A stretch of 64,000 nucleotides of DNA from F22 sp963675625 (lineage in GTDB: Bacteria > Bacteroidota > Bacteroidia > Bacteroidales > Bacteroidaceae): contig OY776497.1 in the NCBI GenBank assembly GCA_963675625.1, forward strand, positions 2,418,001 to 2,482,000. Direction: 5' to 3'. This document shows positions 25,832 to 34,403 of this stretch, one piece after another; position 1 is the stretch's first letter; each line of letters begins with the position of its first letter. A program made the position numbers and the translations under genes. Under the pieces are notes generated by a model that saw only the letters and a program-made list of their open reading frames with translations, was not told the origin of the DNA and did no database searches.

Positions 25832-27985
25832 ATGAATGTAAATCGATGGATTAAGTGTTGTATGGTTGTCTTTGTGATGACTTGTTTTTTTGGATATGGA
25901 TGTATGTTCGGCCAAGTAAAGGCTGTGCCTCAAAAACATGTAATACCTGTTGGAAAGATTATAAAGACTCCGTATAACCAAGTCAATTCATGCGACATTA
26001 TTCGTCCAAACTCTAAAAGGCCATTAGTTGCACTTGTGCTTAGTGGAGGTGGAGCAAAAGGTGTGGCGCACATTCCTGTTATTAAGAAAATTGAAGAATT
26101 AGGTATTCCCATCGATATGGTGGTAGGAACTAGTATGGGGGCTATTGTGGGTAGCTTGTATAGTATCGGGTACAATACGGAGCAAATGGATTCTTTAGTA
26201 CGAGTGCAGGATTGGACATATGTATTGTCTGACAATGTAAAACGTAATAGACAATTGTTATCCAAAAAGTTGAAGGATAGTAAGTATATTGTTAATTTCT
26301 CATTTGATAAAGTACCTAAGGATATAGTTGCTAGTGGTGGGGTGGTTAAAGGAAAAAATCTAAAAACTCTTTTTTCTGAATTGATGTATGCGTACCCTGA
26401 TTCTATTAATTTTAATAATTTGCCGACTCCTTTTGCTTGTGTAAGTACCGATTTGGCTACAGGCAATCAAGTCAATTTTCATAATGGGAAATTAGCCACT
26501 GCTGTTAGAGCTTCTATGTCTATTCCAGCTGCGTTCTCTCCAGTTCGCATTGATTCATTAGTGCTTGTTGACGGAGGATTGGTAGATAATTTTCCTGTAG
26601 ATATAGCGCGTCAAATGGGAGCAGACTATGTGATCGGTGTTGATGTCTCTGATCCGCTTTTGAAACCATATGAAATTGATGGGATGTCTAAAGTATTTGC
26701 ACAGGTCATAACTTTGGTGTGTAATAATAAAAAAACAGAGAATGTATTAGACACTGATGTGTATATTCATATTCCGATGAATAAAAAATTGACTGGAGGG
26801 AGTTTTAATAAAAAAGACATTCAGGCAATAATGGAATTTGGAGAAGAAGCTGCTGAGCGACATACATTGGATCTGATGTCATTGCGAGATTCTCTTAGAT
26901 TAGGTATGCGCATAACACCATATACAAGAAAACCTTATGCACTTTGTGATACTGTATGTAAAACTGAAGATATAGCTGCTTTGGAAACTGAGGCACCTCC
27001 CAACTCGGTGAGTGTCGGTTTCCGATTCGATTCTGAAGAGTTGGCTTCTGTAATAGCAAATGCTACAAAACAATTTGGAAAGAAATCTAGTCCTAGTTAT
27101 TTAAGCTTCACTACTAGATTAGGGAAGCGCTCTTACGGGGAGTTGGCTTATACATTTCGTCCCAAAAACTTGTGGGATATTAAAGCTTTGTATCGTTTTA
27201 GATATAACGACTTAGATTTTTATTACGAGGGAAAGAAATATTATAATACCACGTATATTGAGAATTTTGGTGAAGTTGAATTTAGCAAAAGCTGGCGTAG
27301 TATCCGTATTGGTCTTGGAGTAAATTTAGAGGCTTATAATTTTATTGACATATTGAAGGATATTAATAAAATTGACATAGATGATGATTACATTGATAAC
27401 TTTCATTCATTTAACTATTTTGGTCGTTTAGATTATGATGATACAGATAAGAGGGTGTATCCGCGACATGGTATGAAATGGCATGTACAAGTTGAGTACT
27501 TGACTGATAATTTTATTGAGTATAAGGATGAAGAGCCAAAACCTATTATCAGTGCTTCTATATATAAGAATATATCCTTTAATTCTAGATTTACTTTAGA
27601 ACCGTTTGCTTTTACACGCTTGGTGTTTAGTGACGATATAACACCAGAAAAATTGAATAAAATAGGTGGTGATCAGTGGGGGAGATATCTTTATAGTCAA
27701 ATGCCTTTTGCGGGTGTACACCATATTGAGGCTGTAGATAATTATTGGGCTGCATTTGGAACTAATATCAGACAGCGTATGGGGGCTAAGCATTATATAT
27801 TGTCAACAATCAATTATGGCGTAAGTAGCCATGAATTGAATGACTTGTTCAGTGAAAAGGCTTATTTTGGTATGACGTGCGGTTATGGTTATGAATCTCC
27901 TATTGGTCCTTTAGAATTGAGTCTTGGATATTCAAATTTGACCAATGACTTGGATTTTTACGTTAATATTGGATATACTTTTTAG
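25832..27985 (+). CDS. Patatin-like phospholipase fused to a BamA-type outer-membrane barrel
   Basis: 717 residues with a signal peptide. The patatin domain (about 65-270) has the oxyanion motif GGGAKG (about 72), the nucleophile elbow GTSMG (about 99) and the second dyad residue in DGGLVDNFP (about 248). A POTRA-like linker (about 385-410) is followed by beta-barrel strands to the end, which finishes in FYVNIGYTF with the terminal Phe typical of outer-membrane insertion. The layout matches type Vd autotransporters such as PlpD of Pseudomonas, where the barrel carries a lipase to the surface. Here the passenger could instead stay periplasmic. Substrate unknown. Confidence 0.88.
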   Translation: MNVNRWIKCCMVVFVMTCFFGYGCMFGQVKAVPQKHVIPVGKIIKTPYNQVNSCDIIRPNSKRPLVALVLSGGGAKGVAHIPVIKKIEELGIPIDMVVGTSMGAIVGSLYSIGYNTEQMDSLVRVQDWTYVLSDNVKRNRQLLSKKLKDSKYIVNFSFDKVPKDIVASGGVVKGKNLKTLFSELMYAYPDSINFNNLPTPFACVSTDLATGNQVNFHNGKLATAVRASMSIPAAFSPVRIDSLVLVDGGLVDNFPVDIARQMGADYVIGVDVSDPLLKPYEIDGMSKVFAQVITLVCNNKKTENVLDTDVYIHIPMNKKLTGGSFNKKDIQAIMEFGEEAAERHTLDLMSLRDSLRLGMRITPYTRKPYALCDTVCKTEDIAALETEAPPNSVSVGFRFDSEELASVIANATKQFGKKSSPSYLSFTTRLGKRSYGELAYTFRPKNLWDIKALYRFRYNDLDFYYEGKKYYNTTYIENFGEVEFSKSWRSIRIGLGVNLEAYNFIDILKDINKIDIDDDYIDNFHSFNYFGRLDYDDTDKRVYPRHGMKWHVQVEYLTDNFIEYKDEEPKPIISASIYKNISFNSRFTLEPFAFTRLVFSDDITPEKLNKIGGDQWGRYLYSQMPFAGVHHIEAVDNYWAAFGTNIRQRMGAKHYILSTINYGVSSHELNDLFSEKAYFGMTCGYGYESPIGPLELSLGYSNLTNDLDFYVNIGYTF

Positions 27986-28024
27986 TCTTAATGTGGTAGG
28001 TATATAGAGAATAAACTAGGTGAA

Positions 28025-28747
28025 ATGAATAATAATTTGGAAATAGAAAGAAATAGGGGACGGGTATGTCCCTCTCGCAATCAATTAAAAGCAGTGTTGT
28101 TTGATATGGATGGAGTACTTTTTGACTCTATGCCTTATCATGCTGACTCATGGCATACGGTTATGAAAATGCATGGTTTAGATTTGAGCCGAGAAGAGGC
28201 TTATCAACATGAAGGACGTACTGGCCGTTCTACAATTAATTTGGTTTGCCAACGTCAAAAAGGTCGTGAAGCGACAGAAGAGGAAATTGAATCTATTTAT
28301 GCTAAGAAAACGGAATTGTTTAATGATAATCCTCCTGCTCCACCAATGCCAGGTGCTTTTGAGTTACTTAATAAGATTAAGAAGGAAGGGTACACTATCG
28401 TCTTAGTTACGGGATCTGGTCAAAAATCATTATTATCACGTCTTGAAGAACACTATCCAGGTATTTTTCAGCCAGATTTAATGGTTACAGCATTTGATGT
28501 ACAACATGGGAAACCAAATCCAGAACCATATTTAATGGGACTTGAAAAAGCAGGTGTACGTCCAGAAGAGGCACTTGTTGTTGAGAATGCTCCTTTAGGT
28601 GTGCAAGCAGCAAGTGCTGCAAACATTTATACAATTGCTGTTAATACAGGGCCATTGGAGCCTGAAATGTTATTAGGTAATGGTGCAGATATTTTGTATA
28701 CATCTGTGTCTGCTTTGTATAATAGGTTTGATTCTTTATTGAAGTGA
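28025..28747 (+). CDS. HAD-superfamily phosphatase or phosphohexomutase
   Basis: 240 residues. HAD motif I is FDMDGVLFDSMP (about 26), with both catalytic aspartates. The helical cap domain follows (about 40-105), then motif II VTGSG (about 132), motif III KPNPEPY (about 164) and motif IV VVENAPLG (about 184). This is the beta-phosphoglucomutase/sugar-phosphatase branch. A glutamate occurs in place of the usual second aspartate in motif IV, as is common in that branch. The precise sugar phosphate is unknown. It follows the patatin gene by 39 bases and may share its transcript. Confidence 0.88.
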   Translation: MNNNLEIERNRGRVCPSRNQLKAVLFDMDGVLFDSMPYHADSWHTVMKMHGLDLSREEAYQHEGRTGRSTINLVCQRQKGREATEEEIESIYAKKTELFNDNPPAPPMPGAFELLNKIKKEGYTIVLVTGSGQKSLLSRLEEHYPGIFQPDLMVTAFDVQHGKPNPEPYLMGLEKAGVRPEEALVVENAPLGVQAASAANIYTIAVNTGPLEPEMLLGNGADILYTSVSALYNRFDSLLK

Positions 28748-28782
28748 TAGTCATAAAAGCTAAGTAAGTATAATAGGGGGAT

Positions 28783-28932
28783 AAAAAAGAGCCCCCGACC
28801 TCTCAACAGGCAGGAGACTCCAAAGCAATCTAATCAATCAAGTGTTATATCTTTTAACTGCGTATGTTATTCATCGTATAGCTTTTACATGTAGCTAATA
28901 CGTTGAATGCAGTTTGTCTTTTGCTAAATCAA
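28783..28932 (-). ncRNA. Candidate structured small RNA with its own promoter and terminator
   Basis: No reading frame lies in 28748-29083. On the minus strand a full consensus promoter ends at 28938, so transcription should begin near 28932. The next 77 bases fold into a long hairpin (28914-28856): AACTGC/GCAGTT, ATTCA/TGAAT and CGTATTAGCT/AGCTATACG stacked in register, with one 7-base bulge and a 9-base loop. An unpaired linker follows, then a GC-rich imperfect 12-bp stem (28820-28789) and six T's (28788-28783), a standard terminator. The predicted RNA is about 150 nt. The only internal ORF is six codons. It does not fold like tmRNA, SRP RNA or 6S RNA by eye; family unknown. Confidence 0.65.
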
Positions 28933-28937
28933 CAATG

Positions 28938-28969
28938 CAAATGTAACAATTATTTTTTTATCCAACAAA
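28938..28969 (-). promoter_or_regulatory. Promoter of the candidate small RNA
   Basis: On the minus strand TTTG (28969-28966), a 20-base spacer and TACATTTG (28945-28938) match the consensus exactly. No protein gene begins downstream on that strand for several kilobases, so the promoter needs another product to explain it. Confidence 0.75.
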
Positions 28970-29083
28970 ACAAATTCGTATAAAAATCTAAATATTTTGA
29001 GTTTTATACTATGAAAAGACAAAAAAGTTGACAGGTTTGCCTTCCTAAGTGTAAAATTTGTTTTGAAAAATAAGGCTAAATTG

Positions 29084-30583
29084 TTAAATCAATTTTTTAC
29101 TGCATAGAGTAGAAATCCACAAGCATCCCCACATTATACCACCATTGATAAGTAAGCCTTCGTATCCAAATCGATACCCTGTCATCTTCTCTACGATATA
29201 TTGAATTATATATGTACATAGAGGGCTGAGCAAAGCAAAATAGACTACATATTTATCTACGTTATCTACTGCGTATTTATTTTTCCCTAAGCTGAAGATT
29301 GCGTAAATGAAAAGACCTAGTATGGGACCATATGTATAGCTGGCTAGTTTAAAGATTAGGTCTAGTACCGAATCTTTTTGAATAACATTGAAAAGTAGGA
29401 TACATAAAGCAAGTATGATAGCTAATCCTAAGTGTATATATTTTCTACGTTTGGTGTTTTCTGGATTAATTAGTACTAAATGTGTATTTGATTTCGATAA
29501 TTTTCTTTTAGCAATAAAATCTACATACATGCAGGTGGTCATACTAGTTAATGCAGAATCTGTATTACCGAATGCTGCAGCAATAATTCCAATAGCAAAA
29601 AGTGTCATAAACACGTTGCCCATTCCACCTTGTGTGGCAATCATCGGCAATAGTTGATCGGTTGATTCTGGAGTTGAAAGTCCTTTAGCAATAACTAAAT
29701 GTCCTAAAAAAATCCCTAAGCACAGTAATAAAAAATTCAATGGAATAAATGCATAACCATAAGTAATCATGTTTTTTTGTGCATCAGGAAGTGTGCGGCA
29801 AGTGAGATTTTTTTGCATCATATCTTGATCCAATCCTGTCATTACGATTACAATAAAGATTCCACTTAAAAATTGCTTGATGAAGTGTTGGCTGCTGCTC
29901 CAGTTATTCCACTCAAATATTTTGAAGTGTGGGCTTGATATCAATGTCTCTAAAGCTTCTGATGGTGATAAATGTAATTGATGTATTGTGCCGAAAATAA
30001 TCCAAACCATAGAAGCTATTACACAAGCTGTTTGCAGTGTGTCAGTCCATACAACAGTCTGTAAACCATTGTTTTTGGTATATATCCACACCATTGTTAC
30101 TGCGCCTATTGTAATGCCCCAAAATGGAATAGAGGGCAATAAAAAGCTGTGGATAATCATACAGACTAAATATAGCTTTGCTGCTGTTCCTAGCATGCGT
30201 GATAATAAGAAGTATGCCGATGCTGTACTATGTGCCTTGCTACCAATGCGTTGTCCAATCAGGGAGTAGATGCTTGGTGTTTTTAGTTTGTAGTATATCG
30301 GAAGTAATACGTAAGCTACAATGTAGTAGCCAACGGCAAATCCGAGACACATTTGCATATAGTACATATCTTTGGCTAGTGCCATCCCAGATACAGATAC
30401 AAAGGTTACTCCCGAAATAGTAGCGCCTATCATACCAAAAGCAACAACATACCAGGGGGATTGTTTATTGGCTGTGAAAAAGGCTTTGTTTGTGTGACCG
30501 CCTCGGCGATTTGTCCACCAAGACACAAGCAATAAGAGACAAAAGTAGATGGCAAGAATGCCTAAAATATATGTTTGTTTCAT
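29084..30583 (-). CDS. Sodium/solute symporter (SSS family)
   Basis: 499 residues with about thirteen hydrophobic segments. Family features include GATISGVTFVSVSGMA (about 53), the sodium-site region near TM1 and TM8, and TGLDQDMMQKNL (about 248), a signature of the SSS family. These proteins use the sodium gradient to import sugars, sialic acid, amino acids or vitamins. The substrate cannot be deduced, and the neighbours give no metabolic clue. It diverges from recR. Confidence 0.9.
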   Translation of the reverse strand: MKQTYILGILAIYFCLLLLVSWWTNRRGGHTNKAFFTANKQSPWYVVAFGMIGATISGVTFVSVSGMALAKDMYYMQMCLGFAVGYYIVAYVLLPIYYKLKTPSIYSLIGQRIGSKAHSTASAYFLLSRMLGTAAKLYLVCMIIHSFLLPSIPFWGITIGAVTMVWIYTKNNGLQTVVWTDTLQTACVIASMVWIIFGTIHQLHLSPSEALETLISSPHFKIFEWNNWSSSQHFIKQFLSGIFIVIVMTGLDQDMMQKNLTCRTLPDAQKNMITYGYAFIPLNFLLLCLGIFLGHLVIAKGLSTPESTDQLLPMIATQGGMGNVFMTLFAIGIIAAAFGNTDSALTSMTTCMYVDFIAKRKLSKSNTHLVLINPENTKRRKYIHLGLAIILALCILLFNVIQKDSVLDLIFKLASYTYGPILGLFIYAIFSLGKNKYAVDNVDKYVVYFALLSPLCTYIIQYIVEKMTGYRFGYEGLLINGGIMWGCLWISTLCSKKLI

Positions 30584-30608
30584 ATGGAATACTCCTCTAA
30601 AATAACGA

Positions 30609-30616
30609 CAAAAATA
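30609..30616 (-). promoter_or_regulatory. -7 element for the SSS symporter
   Basis: The minus strand reads TATTTTTG, 26 bases upstream of the start codon; a TTG lies 22 bases further upstream (30641-30639). Confidence 0.55.
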
Positions 30617-30649
30617 CTCATTTTAGTGGGATTGTATGCAATAAGTTGC

Positions 30650-30657
30650 TATATTTG
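30650..30657 (+). promoter_or_regulatory. -7 element for recR
   Basis: TATATTTG matches TAnnTTTG, 21 bases before the recR ATG. No clear -33 partner. Confidence 0.55.
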
Positions 30658-30678
30658 TAGACAGTAAATACGTAATTA

Positions 30679-31299
30679 ATGAATCAAGAGTACCCATCTA
30701 TATTACTCGAAAGAGCTGTCAGTGAGTTTGCTAAATTGCCTGGAGTAGGACGTAAAACGGCTTTGCGCTTCGTTTTACATCTATTGCGTCAGGATGATCG
30801 TTATGTTCAACAATTTACACAAGCAGTGAGCAAACTAAAAGAGGAGGTTCGATATTGTTGCAACTGTCATAATATATCTGATACTGAATTGTGCCCAATC
30901 TGTGCAGATCCACGCCGTGACAGGTCAACTGTTTGTGTGGTGGAAAATATCCGTGATGTGATGGCTATAGAAGCTACTCAACAGTATCGAGGAGTATATC
31001 ATGTTCTTGGAGGTATTATATCTCCTATGGATGGAATAGGACCTAGTGATTTAACTATATCTTTGTTGGATGAACGACTCCAACAAGGAGACATAAAAGA
31101 AGTTGTATTGGCATTGAATGGATCAATGGAAGGAGATATGACTTGTCACTATTTATATAGGAAGTTGTTGCCGCATAAAGTCTTAGTCAGTGAGATTGCA
31201 AGAGGAATATCTGTTGGTGATGAATTACAATATGCTGATGAAGTGACTTTGGGAAGAAGCATTATACATCGAGTGCCTTTTGAAGGAGCAAATAATTAA
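30679..31299 (+). CDS. recR: Recombination mediator RecR
   Basis: 206 residues, the usual length. The N-terminal helix-hairpin-helix is LPGVGRKTALRF (about 19), the four-cysteine zinc finger is CCNCHN...CPIC (about 57-75), and the Toprim domain begins with VCVVENIRDVMAIE (about 84) and ends with a Walker-like region VSEIARGISVGDELQ. RecR works with RecO and RecF to load RecA on gapped DNA. First gene of a probable transcript with a small membrane protein and an acetyltransferase. Confidence 0.96.
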   Translation: MNQEYPSILLERAVSEFAKLPGVGRKTALRFVLHLLRQDDRYVQQFTQAVSKLKEEVRYCCNCHNISDTELCPICADPRRDRSTVCVVENIRDVMAIEATQQYRGVYHVLGGIISPMDGIGPSDLTISLLDERLQQGDIKEVVLALNGSMEGDMTCHYLYRKLLPHKVLVSEIARGISVGDELQYADEVTLGRSIIHRVPFEGANN

Positions 31300-31320
31300 A
31301 CTAATATATCATTTATACGC

Positions 31321-31806
31321 ATGGAAAACAATGAACATATACTTTTAAAAACGAGAGTTACTTTTTTATTAAAGGTACTCTTTTACATCAATATCTCATT
31401 TGTCTTGTTGGCTGTATTGCTTTTTCAAACTGGCTATTTGACACGGGGAGGTCTGGTTGGACTTCCTGATTGGACATATCGAGTACAAACAGCATGTATT
31501 TTATTGACTTTGGGTTTAGTACCTGCATCGTTGAAGTTGATGCCTTGGTTGCTAAAACGTATTGTGCGCAATAGCTCCAATGAAGTGGATATAATTAAAA
31601 AGTATCAAGTATTGGCTATTGCTCGTTTAGATCTATTGGTTATACCAGCACTTTTGGGGATATTTACCTATTATATGACAGAAGATAATTTAGGGCTACT
31701 TTGCACTGGAATTGCGGTGTTGAGTCTTCTTTTTGTATTTCCTTCGTTAAATAAGTTAGACGATGAAGTGGAAGCTGCTTGCAAAGGATTCAATAGTAAA
31801 CAATAA
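31321..31806 (+). CDS. Small four-helix membrane protein, function unknown
   Basis: 161 residues with four hydrophobic segments (about 15-35, 55-80, 98-118 and 123-142) and short charged ends, no signal peptide cleavage site and no recognised catalytic motif. It could belong to a DUF2975-like group of small integral membrane proteins, but I am not certain. It sits 21 bases after recR and 11 before a GNAT gene. Confidence 0.7.
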   Translation: MENNEHILLKTRVTFLLKVLFYINISFVLLAVLLFQTGYLTRGGLVGLPDWTYRVQTACILLTLGLVPASLKLMPWLLKRIVRNSSNEVDIIKKYQVLAIARLDLLVIPALLGIFTYYMTEDNLGLLCTGIAVLSLLFVFPSLNKLDDEVEAACKGFNSKQ

Positions 31807-31817
31807 AACATCTGTTT

Positions 31818-32399
31818 ATGAAGAATACTTCTTTTAGTTTTAGTGGTAAGTTTATTTATTTGAGAGCTATGGAGCCCTCAGATTTAGATTTTCTATATAC
31901 AATAGAAAATGATCCGAGTATGTGGGATGTAAGTAGCTATACGTCTCCATATTCACGTCATATTTTATCTCGATTTATTGAGAATAGTATGTCCGATTTG
32001 TACGCAGATAGGCAATTACGTGTAATGATTTGTCGTATTCAGGATGATAAACCTGTTGGTACAATTGATTTGACTGATTTTGCACCGAGTCATAGAAGAG
32101 CAGGGGTAGGCATAGCTGTTCATGATCCTTACAGACGTAATGGATATGCTTCAGAAGCATTGGAGATTCTTACTAATTATGCTTTTCATGTATTACATCT
32201 TCATTGTTTGTATGCCATTGTTACAATAGATAATATACCAAGTATTACGTTATTTGAAAATCAAGGATATGAACAACGAGGTGTCCTTTTAGATTGGGTA
32301 CTTTCTAAGGAAGGGTACAAGGATGGTGTCCTTTTGCAAAAGATGCATGAAGCTGCTCGTAAATCGGGTGAATGTGATAAAGCGGAGAGTCTGAAATGA
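31818..32399 (+). CDS. GNAT-family N-acetyltransferase (RimJ/RimL-like)
   Basis: 193 residues. It opens with the RimL-type pattern YLRAMEPSDLDFLYTIENDPSMW (shortened here to its first part, about 14-32), has GTIDLTDFAPSHRRAGVGIAV (about 93-112), the acetyl-CoA loop RRNGYASEAL (about 118) and a closing NIPSITLFENQGYEQRG (about 150-166). Members acetylate protein N termini, amino groups of small molecules or antibiotics. The substrate is unknown. Confidence 0.87.
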   Translation: MKNTSFSFSGKFIYLRAMEPSDLDFLYTIENDPSMWDVSSYTSPYSRHILSRFIENSMSDLYADRQLRVMICRIQDDKPVGTIDLTDFAPSHRRAGVGIAVHDPYRRNGYASEALEILTNYAFHVLHLHCLYAIVTIDNIPSITLFENQGYEQRGVLLDWVLSKEGYKDGVLLQKMHEAARKSGECDKAESLK

Positions 32400-32429
32400 A
32401 AAATAATGTCGAGAAAATCTTTCTATTTG

Positions 32430-32460
32430 TTTGGAGGTAAAGATATTATTGTTACCTTTG
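32430..32460 (+). promoter_or_regulatory. Promoter of the tRNA-Asp array
   Basis: TTTG at 32430-32433, a 19-base spacer and TACCTTTG at 32453-32460 match the full consensus. The first tRNA begins about 33 bases past the expected start site. Confidence 0.8.
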
Positions 32461-32498
32461 CATCCGCAATCGGAAAGATAGCGAACTAGAAGCTGTAA

Positions 32499-32572
32499 GG
32501 TTTGGTAGTTCAGTTGGTTAGAATACATGCCTGTCACGCATGGGGTCGCGGGTTCGAGTCCCGTCCAGACCG
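32499..32572 (+). tRNA. tRNA-Asp (GTC), copy 1
   Basis: 74 bases. Acceptor stem GGTTTGG/CCAGACC with discriminator G, anticodon loop CTGTCAC in a CATGC/GCATG stem, and T-loop TTCGAGT in GCGGG/CCCGT. The 3' CCA is not encoded. Identical to the next three copies. Confidence 0.97.
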
Positions 32573-32649
32573 CGCTTTTAACGCTATGTGGATTGTGAAA
32601 TGATAGACTGATAAAGGGTCTTTGCTGAATAGAATAAAATCATTTTTTT

Positions 32650-32723
32650 GGTTTGGTAGTTCAGTTGGTTAGAATACATGCCTGTCACGCATGGGGTCGC
32701 GGGTTCGAGTCCCGTCCAGACCG
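32650..32723 (+). tRNA. tRNA-Asp (GTC), copy 2
   Basis: Same 74-base sequence as copy 1, starting 151 bases after it; the spacer carries no recognisable feature of its own. Confidence 0.97.
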
Positions 32724-32749
32724 CCAACGATTTTATTCTTGAAAGTTCT

Positions 32750-32823
32750 GGTTTGGTAGTTCAGTTGGTTAGAATACATGCCTGTCACGCATGGGGTCGC
32801 GGGTTCGAGTCCCGTCCAGACCG
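32750..32823 (+). tRNA. tRNA-Asp (GTC), copy 3
   Basis: Same 74-base sequence as copy 1, after a 26-base spacer. Confidence 0.97.
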
Positions 32824-32851
32824 CACTCTAAAGTCTATCGCTTATTTTTTT

Positions 32852-32925
32852 GGTTTGGTAGTTCAGTTGGTTAGAATACATGCCTGTCACGCATGGGGTC
32901 GCGGGTTCGAGTCCCGTCCAGACCG
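32852..32925 (+). tRNA. tRNA-Asp (GTC), copy 4
   Basis: Same 74-base sequence as copy 1, after a 28-base spacer. Last of the array. Confidence 0.97.
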
Positions 32926-33001
32926 CTTCAAGAATTGATGAGAGTTTTGTTTTGAACTCGAGATTCATGAATGTTTGTTTTTGTGGTTTTTATTGTGTAA
33001 G

Positions 33002-33034
33002 CCTTCCATTCTTTTGAATGGGAGGTTTCTTTTT
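33002..33034 (+). terminator. Terminator of the tRNA-Asp array
   Basis: CCTTCCATTC/GAATGGGAGG, a 10-bp stem with one wobble and a TTTT loop, is followed by TTTCTTTTT: a standard intrinsic terminator. Confidence 0.88.
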
Positions 33035-33062
33035 GTGTCTGTTTTATATTCTTTTTGTGTCT
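33027..33062. repeat. 14-base direct repeat, two copies 22 bases apart
   Basis: TTCTTTTTGTGTCT occurs at 33027-33040 and again at 33049-33062. The first copy overlaps the T-tract of the tRNA terminator, so it may be a local duplication of that tract. Confidence 0.6.
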
Positions 33063-33097
33063 AATTGAATATTGGGGCTTATTTTAGCTACTAATCC

Positions 33098-33128
33098 TTG
33101 CATACTTTATAGATATTGTCTAATATTG
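33098..33128 (+). promoter_or_regulatory. Probable promoter of the GT4 gene
   Basis: TTG at 33098-33100, a 20-base spacer and TAATATTG at 33121-33128; one mismatch from TAnnTTTG. Confidence 0.5.
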
Positions 33129-33162
33129 TAACGATTAATCAAAACCATCAACAAAAAGATAT

Positions 33163-34359
33163 ATGAAATTTGCATTGATTACCTCCATGAATCTACCTGT
33201 TCCTGCTTTTAGAGGAGGAGCAGTAGAGAATCTTGTAGATATGTATTTAAAATACAACAAAGAAAACGCACACCATGAGTTTACTGTGTATACATTGCAA
33301 GATACGCATCATTATGATGGTACATTATTGCCAGATCCTTATACAAAATACGTTACTATCAATACGAATTCTTTATGGTATCGTTGTAAGAACTTTATTT
33401 TTAGAAAAACAATAGGACAATACTATAGTAATGGATATTGGGACTTTTTTTTAAAGGAGTGTCTTGATAGAATTCAGCAGGAAGATTATGATTTAATTAT
33501 TGTAGAAAATAGGGGAGAATTTGCTCCACGTATTAAGGAAGTCTTAGGAGATAAAATGCCCATATTGTTTCATATGCATAATGAATTTTATGCCGCATTA
33601 CATAAATTACCAGAGGCTAAGATTATTTTTAGTGCATGTGACGTTAGTGTGTGTATATCTCATTATATAGCGGATGTAGTTCATAAAAATTTACCTACTG
33701 CTATTACCGAAACGGTGTTCAATGGGATTGATGAGCAACGTTTTAAAAATGTGGTTCCTGACTATGAAACCTTTAAGGTACAAAAAGATGATTTTATTAT
33801 AGCGTATAGCGGACGTATAATACAGGAAAAGGGGGTGAAGGAATTGATACAAGCGATAAAATTATGTCAGGATATTCCACGTCTGAAATTGCTGATTATT
33901 GGTGGCTCTAGTTATGGGCTGGGAAATGAGCAGTTGTATATGTCAGAAGTGCGTGAACTTGCTGAGGAGCTCAGAGATATTGTCATAGTTACAGGTTTTG
34001 TTTCTTATGAAAATGTACCCTCAATTTTAGCCACTGCAAATATCGTTGTTGTTCCATCATTATGGGAAGAGCCAGCTGGGCTTTCTGCGATAGAGCCATT
34101 GCATCTGGGCAAACCTATGATAGTGACAAAATCGGGCGGGATCCCTCAGATGACAGGCGATGCTGCTATTATAGTTGAAAAAAATATAGATAGATTACCA
34201 CAGTTGCTTGCTGATAATATTCATCTTTTGTACAATAATCCCGAGAAGAGAGAGGGGTTGAAGCAAGCTGCTTTAATAAGAAGTCTGCGTTTTACATCAG
34301 AGGTATATGCTAAAAACATGATAGCTATTATGGAGAAATATGCCAAAAGGAAAGTTTGA
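33163..34359 (+). CDS. Family GT4 glycosyltransferase
   Basis: 398 residues, GT-B fold. The N-terminal half has the glycine-rich acceptor-side loop FRGGAVENLVD (about 19). The C-terminal half has the nucleotide-sugar site: AYSGRIIQEKGVKELIQA (about 213), VTGFVSYENVPSILATA (about 275) and the EX7E element in EEPAGLSAIEPLHLGKP (about 307). It transfers a sugar from a nucleotide donor to an unknown acceptor, typically in cell-surface polysaccharide or glycan synthesis. It stands alone, with its own promoter, not in a capsule cluster. Confidence 0.9.
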   Translation: MKFALITSMNLPVPAFRGGAVENLVDMYLKYNKENAHHEFTVYTLQDTHHYDGTLLPDPYTKYVTINTNSLWYRCKNFIFRKTIGQYYSNGYWDFFLKECLDRIQQEDYDLIIVENRGEFAPRIKEVLGDKMPILFHMHNEFYAALHKLPEAKIIFSACDVSVCISHYIADVVHKNLPTAITETVFNGIDEQRFKNVVPDYETFKVQKDDFIIAYSGRIIQEKGVKELIQAIKLCQDIPRLKLLIIGGSSYGLGNEQLYMSEVRELAEELRDIVIVTGFVSYENVPSILATANIVVVPSLWEEPAGLSAIEPLHLGKPMIVTKSGGIPQMTGDAAIIVEKNIDRLPQLLADNIHLLYNNPEKREGLKQAALIRSLRFTSEVYAKNMIAIMEKYAKRKV

Positions 34360-34403
34360 ATTGATGTCAATTCTTAGTTATATGACTTATATATAACAAG
34401 CAG

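Noticed and set aside
25930..26466. A 178-codon open frame on the minus strand
   Set aside because: It is antisense to the catalytic domain of the patatin protein and has no family resemblance.
32678..32938. An 86-codon open frame with a repeated peptide
   Set aside because: It runs through three tRNA-Asp genes and its repeat is just the translation of the tRNA sequence.
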